Below, in pieces: positions 5,829 to 8,592 of a DNA stretch of 8,592 nt (position 1 is its first letter; every line of letters starts with the position of its first letter). Location of the stretch: contig JAUVON010000097.1 in NCBI GenBank assembly GCA_030599175.1, forward strand, positions 1 to 8,592, in the 5' to 3' direction. The DNA is from Desulfobulbaceae bacterium. Lineage in GTDB: Bacteria; Desulfobacterota; Desulfobulbia; Desulfobulbales; Desulfocapsaceae. Both the position numbers and the translations under genes were made by a program. The notes beneath the pieces were generated by a model that had not been told where the DNA came from, ran no database searches, and saw nothing but the letters and a program-made list of their open reading frames with translations.

Positions 5829-6818
5829 ATGAAATTGGTCAGTTTCAGCTATAGGGGCAAAGATCGTATCGGTGTTGTGAACAGTGATATGAAGATAGTT
5901 GATCTGCAGCTTGCCCTAGCACCGGAAATTGTTGTTCCCGAAACCATGATCGAGTTCATCAGATTGGAGGAGAGAGGGCTGGCCCTTGCAGCCAGTGCTC
6001 TCTCCTGCCAAAAAGGTGGTGCAATTATACCGGCAGAAGAGATCACATACCAGCCGCCGGTGGTCCATCCTGGAAAAATCTGTGGCGTAGCGCTCAATAA
6101 TTCGGCAAGCAACAGTAGAAAGATCTCAGCACCGGATCATCCGGCGTTTTTTCTAAAACCCCCGTCCTGTCTGGTTGGACACCTGCAGCCTGTAACTGTG
6201 CGAACTTATTATGGCAGTGTTCATCCGGAACCTGAACTGGCCCTGGTAATCGGCAAGACTGCACGGGATGTGAATGCGGCAGAGGCTCTGGAGTATATCT
6301 ATGGCTATTCAATCTTTAATGATATAACAGGTAACAGGATGCGGGCGGAGGATCTGTTTCATTTTCAAGCTCTCTATGCGTCTGAAGATGATCCAGACAG
6401 GATAGAACAGAGAGAGCAGCATCTCTCCTATGCCGGCAGATATAAAGGTACCGATAATTTCGGTGTACTCGGTCCCTGGCTGGTTACCAGAGATGAGGTG
6501 GAAGATCCGGATAACCTGTCGGTTAGCTGTCGGGTCAATGGGGAAACAGTTGCTGAAGACAATACCTGCTACTATAATTACAAAGTGGCAGAAATTGTCA
6601 GTTTTATCAGTCAGTTTCATACTCTTTCACCTGGAGATATCATCTCTTGCGGCACCGCTTTCAGACCAGCCAAAAACAGGAAATCCATTCACCAGGCGAA
6701 TCTGCAGCTTACCGGTGGACCTATAGAAATCAGTATTGAAAGTCTGGGCACTCAAATTAATCCTGTGATTGTTGAAGAGAGGGAAATCGGCCAATGGAGA
6801 CTTCCGACAAGCGAATAG
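5829..6818 (+). CDS. Fumarylacetoacetate hydrolase (FAH) family protein
   Basis: A 329-aa cytoplasmic protein. A small N-terminal domain (about 1-75, KLVSFSYRGKDRIGVV...) precedes the FAH catalytic domain (about 80-310). The metal site is visible as HPEPELALVIGK (E134, E136) with D165 in YGYSIFNDITGNR; a Mg2+ or Mn2+ ion is expected. YKGTDNFGVLGPWLV (205-219) matches the family's K-x-x-D-x-F-x-x-x-GP-W stretch, and the C-terminal GDIISCGTAF replaces the usual GTPxG. The family includes C-C bond hydrolases of diketo acids, hydratases, decarboxylases and isomerases of meta-cleavage pathways. Next to an extradiol dioxygenase it probably acts on the ring-opened product, but the exact reaction cannot be read from sequence. 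An AGAGAGG ribosome site (5813-5819) supports ATG 5829. Its last 25 bp overlap the next gene. Confidence 0.9.
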   Translation: MKLVSFSYRGKDRIGVVNSDMKIVDLQLALAPEIVVPETMIEFIRLEERGLALAASALSCQKGGAIIPAEEITYQPPVVHPGKICGVALNNSASNSRKISAPDHPAFFLKPPSCLVGHLQPVTVRTYYGSVHPEPELALVIGKTARDVNAAEALEYIYGYSIFNDITGNRMRAEDLFHFQALYASEDDPDRIEQREQHLSYAGRYKGTDNFGVLGPWLVTRDEVEDPDNLSVSCRVNGETVAEDNTCYYNYKVAEIVSFISQFHTLSPGDIISCGTAFRPAKNRKSIHQANLQLTGGPIEISIESLGTQINPVIVEEREIGQWRLPTSE

Positions 6819-7267
6819 AAAGGATTGAAATCCGGCTGGCAATTGAAGACCTTAACTCTGATTTCTGCCATTACCTTGATTATGGCATGGTTGAGGAACT
6901 TACCGACCTTTTTACAGAAGATTGCCGCTACAGTCATGGCAGCCGGGTGAGTTTCGGGAGGGATGAAGTCCGTGCGTTGTTCTCAGACCGAATTGCTGGT
7001 GGTGTACGGACTTCCCGGCATCTGCAGACTGGTCTGAAAATCACCCTGCATAGTTTAAAAAAAGCTTCAGGAAAGAGTGTATGCATGACATTTGCCTGTG
7101 ATCAGTCTCCTCCTATTTCACCTGCAACCCCGTTTCTGGTAGCTGATTTTACCGATGAGTATCTCCGCTCTGCCGATGGAAGGTGGCGGATACAGAAGAG
7201 ACATATTGAGCGGATATTTACAGCAGCTGAGAATAAAGGACCGGTAATGATGACCAGGAAAAAATAA
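6794..7267 (+). CDS. SnoaL/NTF2-like protein (nuclear transport factor 2 fold)
   Basis: A 157-aa protein with the SnoaL-type layout. An N-terminal helix pair (EIRLAIEDLNSDFCHYLDYGMVEELTDLF, residues 12-40) includes the typical Y-x-D (D29). Then come TEDCRYSHG, FGRDEVRALF (54-63), an RH pair at 75-76 and the terminal strands FLVADFTDEYLRSADGRWRIQKRHIERIF. The family covers isomerases, cyclases, dehydratases and, more distantly, beta subunits of ring-hydroxylating dioxygenases. No alpha subunit of such a dioxygenase is in the window, so an isomerase or dehydratase on a pathway intermediate is more likely, or an accessory role. ATG 6794 lies inside the end of the FAH gene (25-bp overlap) with GAGAGGGA upstream. 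The next gene begins 16 bp after the stop, indicating one transcript. Confidence 0.82.
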   Translation: METSDKRIERIEIRLAIEDLNSDFCHYLDYGMVEELTDLFTEDCRYSHGSRVSFGRDEVRALFSDRIAGGVRTSRHLQTGLKITLHSLKKASGKSVCMTFACDQSPPISPATPFLVADFTDEYLRSADGRWRIQKRHIERIFTAAENKGPVMMTRKK

Positions 7268-7283
7268 GAGGACTAAAATTACA

Positions 7284-8243
7284 ATGACTACCAGATTGAT
7301 ATGTGCTTCCCACAGTCCACTCCTGTATTGTTTTAAAAAAGAACCTGTTGACTGGAATGCATTACAGCGTACATTTAAAGAGCAGGCCGCTGCGATCAAC
7401 GCTTTTGATCCTGAGCTTGTCATAGCATTCGGTTCAGATCATTTTAACGGTTTTTTCATGAAAAATATGCCGTCTTTTTGTGTAGGTTTTCTGGCAGAAG
7501 CTGCCGGTGATATAGGCGGTTTCCCGGGATCGCTGCAGGTTCCCGCGGATATAGCAGAGAACCTGGTCGTGCATCTGCGTGAAAATGGTGTTGATCCTGC
7601 AGTTTCCCATGCTATGACAGTCGACCATGCCTTTTCACAGACTGTTCATATCATGTTGGGGGGACTGGACAACAGACCGATTATCCCAATTTTTATTAAC
7701 TGTATTACTCAACCTTTTGTCCCTTTTAAGCGCTCCCGCCAATTGGGTGAAGCTGTTGGACGTTTTGCGCAAAAACTTGGAAAGCGGGTACTTTTACTTG
7801 CCTCGGGAGGGATGTCGCACCACCCCACGCGCTATTATCCGGCTTTAGGGGATGGTGAAGATCGTGTGACCGCATGGCAGATTTCAGGTGGAGATGACCC
7901 TGGTTCTTTCACGAAGAAACAATGGCTTGAACGGCTTGATGTCATGCATCATGAAGGTGCTGAAATGATTGCCCGGGGTGAACGGACGGCTGCACAAATG
8001 CACCTGAATGCAGAAGCTGATCAACGTTTTCTTAAAGTGTTGACTGCAAACAGGTTGGAGGAATTTGACACCTGGAACCAGAATGCACTGGTGGCGGAAG
8101 CCGGTATTGGTTCAATGGAGCTTCATACATGGATTGCCGGAGCTGCTGCCCATAAAATTGCTGGTGGAAATCCTCCAGAGTTAAGTTTTTACAGTGTGAC
8201 TCCTGAACTGGGTATTGCTGCCGGGGTGGTTCATGGGGAGTAG
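7284..8243 (+). CDS. Class III (LigB-fold) extradiol ring-cleavage dioxygenase, MhpB-like
   Basis: A 319-aa protein resembling E. coli MhpB (2,3-dihydroxyphenylpropionate 1,2-dioxygenase, 314 aa) along most of its length, including CASHSPLL (7-14), FGSDHFNGFF (49-58), TVDHAFSQ (112-119), FINC and LLASGGMSHHP (171-181). H10 and H53 fit two of the Fe(II) ligands; the third (Glu) should be in the C-terminal part, near E272 or E279. H115 and H179 fall at the same numbers as the acid-base histidines established in MhpB. The family inserts O2 next to a catechol diol and opens the ring. The central region (about 183-245) diverges from MhpB, so the ring substituent may differ. AAGAGGA (7266-7272) is the ribosome site. 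The 3' end overlaps the BKACE start by 11 bp. Whether it really uses O2 in this organism is open. Confidence 0.9.
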   Translation: MTTRLICASHSPLLYCFKKEPVDWNALQRTFKEQAAAINAFDPELVIAFGSDHFNGFFMKNMPSFCVGFLAEAAGDIGGFPGSLQVPADIAENLVVHLRENGVDPAVSHAMTVDHAFSQTVHIMLGGLDNRPIIPIFINCITQPFVPFKRSRQLGEAVGRFAQKLGKRVLLLASGGMSHHPTRYYPALGDGEDRVTAWQISGGDDPGSFTKKQWLERLDVMHHEGAEMIARGERTAAQMHLNAEADQRFLKVLTANRLEEFDTWNQNALVAEAGIGSMELHTWIAGAAAHKIAGGNPPELSFYSVTPELGIAAGVVHGE

Positions 8244-8592
8244 TAATTTTGAACGTCGAACGTCGAACATCGAACGTGTAACATCGAATGAAAGCCCGCT
8301 TACACCTATACTGATAGCCGTTGCGCCAAACGGTGCCCGCAGAACTAATAATGATCATCCTGAATTACCAACTACCCCTGCTGAACTTGCGCGGACAGCT
8401 GTGGCTTGTGCGGAGGCAGGCGCGGGAATGGTGCACCTGCATGTCCGGGATAGCAGGGGTAAACATACCCTTGTCTCTGAATATTATAGGCCTGCAATCA
8501 GGGAAGTCGAAGCCGCTGTTGGCGATAAAATGCTGATCCAGGTTACCTCTGAAGCTGCTGGAATATTTACGACCACAGAACAGATTGATCTG
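8233..8592 (+). CDS. Beta-keto acid cleavage enzyme (BKACE, DUF849 family), 5' part
   Basis: The first 120 codons of a gene that runs off the window. From residue 25 it matches BKACE: ILIAVAPNGARR, HPELPTTPAELARTAVACAEAGAGMVHLHVRD (HLH about residues 63-65, the Zn-binding pair in the family) and LIQVTSEAAG. These (beta/alpha)8 Zn enzymes transfer an acetyl unit between a beta-keto acid and an acyl-CoA, giving acetoacetate plus a new CoA ester or the reverse. Known members include Kce of lysine fermentation and, as I recall, a triacetate-cleaving enzyme of phloroglucinol degradation. The only ATG in frame before the first strand is 8233, with GGGGTGG upstream, overlapping the dioxygenase end by 11 bp. 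This gives an unusual 20-odd residue N-terminal extension (NFERRTSNIERVTSNE) encoded by a 7-bp repeat. Confidence 0.88.
   Translation, partial: MGSSNFERRTSNIERVTSNESPLTPILIAVAPNGARRTNNDHPELPTTPAELARTAVACAEAGAGMVHLHVRDSRGKHTLVSEYYRPAIREVEAAVGDKMLIQVTSEAAGIFTTTEQIDL
8250..8291 (+). repeat. Degenerate 7-bp tandem repeat (CGAACGT/CGAACAT type), about six units
   Basis: Six consecutive heptamers, starting TGAACGT, CGAACGT, CGAACAT, CGAACGT and ending GTAACAT, CGAATGA, lie across the dioxygenase/BKACE junction. Twenty-one bases encode seven residues, so the array reads as a repeating E-R-x-T-S-N-I peptide in the BKACE frame. I recall similar GAACATCGAAC-type arrays as dispersed intergenic repeats in Desulfobacterota and other environmental genomes; here it lies within the predicted coding sequence. 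Confidence 0.8.

Noticed and set aside
6794..7267. Beta subunit of a Rieske ring-hydroxylating dioxygenase
   Set aside because: The NTF2 fold is shared, but no Rieske alpha subunit, ferredoxin or reductase gene is in the window; SnoaL-like is the safer call.
8288..8290. ATG at 8288 as the BKACE start
   Set aside because: It is in a different frame from the conserved BKACE sequence.
8250..8291. Heptamer array as a CRISPR remnant
   Set aside because: The units are 7 bp, contiguous and without spacers, which does not fit a CRISPR.

Overview
The window looks like a chromosomal segment from an anaerobe, most likely a Desulfobacterota-type (sulfate-reducer-like) bacterium. This is inferred from a cytoplasmic transhydroxylase-type molybdenum enzyme, an IscA/HesB variant with a Cys-rich tail, and a degenerate 7-bp repeat (CGAACRT type) of a kind I remember from such genomes. 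No rRNA or other taxonomic marker is present, so the assignment is tentative.

Layout. Positions 1-623 (+) hold the 3' end of a universal stress protein gene and an SlyD-like FKBP prolyl isomerase. A strong hairpin terminator at 657-695 separates them from a convergent two-gene operon on the minus strand (4167 down to 734). That operon encodes an 871-aa molybdopterin catalytic subunit and a 272-aa four-cluster ferredoxin subunit. Both resemble the pyrogallol-phloroglucinol transhydroxylase / resorcinol hydroxylase branch of the DMSO-reductase superfamily. Next comes a minus-strand IscA/HesB-like gene (4772-4341), then a 334-bp divergent regulatory region (4773-5106).

From 5107 to the right edge (+) there is a tight catabolic gene set: a GntR/FCD regulator, a fumarylacetoacetate-hydrolase-family protein, a SnoaL/NTF2-like protein, an MhpB-like class III extradiol dioxygenase, and the start of a beta-keto acid cleavage enzyme (BKACE, DUF849). 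The last four genes overlap or lie within 16 bp of each other, so they are almost certainly co-transcribed.

How it may work together (inference). The molybdoenzyme could hydroxylate or transhydroxylate a phenolic ring without O2. The + strand genes look like ring opening (MhpB-like), processing of the ring-opened diketo/enol acid (FAH, SnoaL) and CoA-dependent cleavage of a beta-keto acid (BKACE). An O2-dependent ring-cleavage enzyme beside an anaerobic-type phenol-modifying molybdoenzyme is the most unusual aspect. The molybdoenzyme keeps the Mo-ligand signature (NPDSWEGW) but appears to lack several substrate-pocket residues of the known transhydroxylase, so its substrate is open. A near-palindromic 12-mer (ATTACATGCAAT and close variants) recurs upstream of the molybdoenzyme operon, the hesB-like gene and the gntR gene. 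It may be a shared operator that ties the two halves into one regulon.
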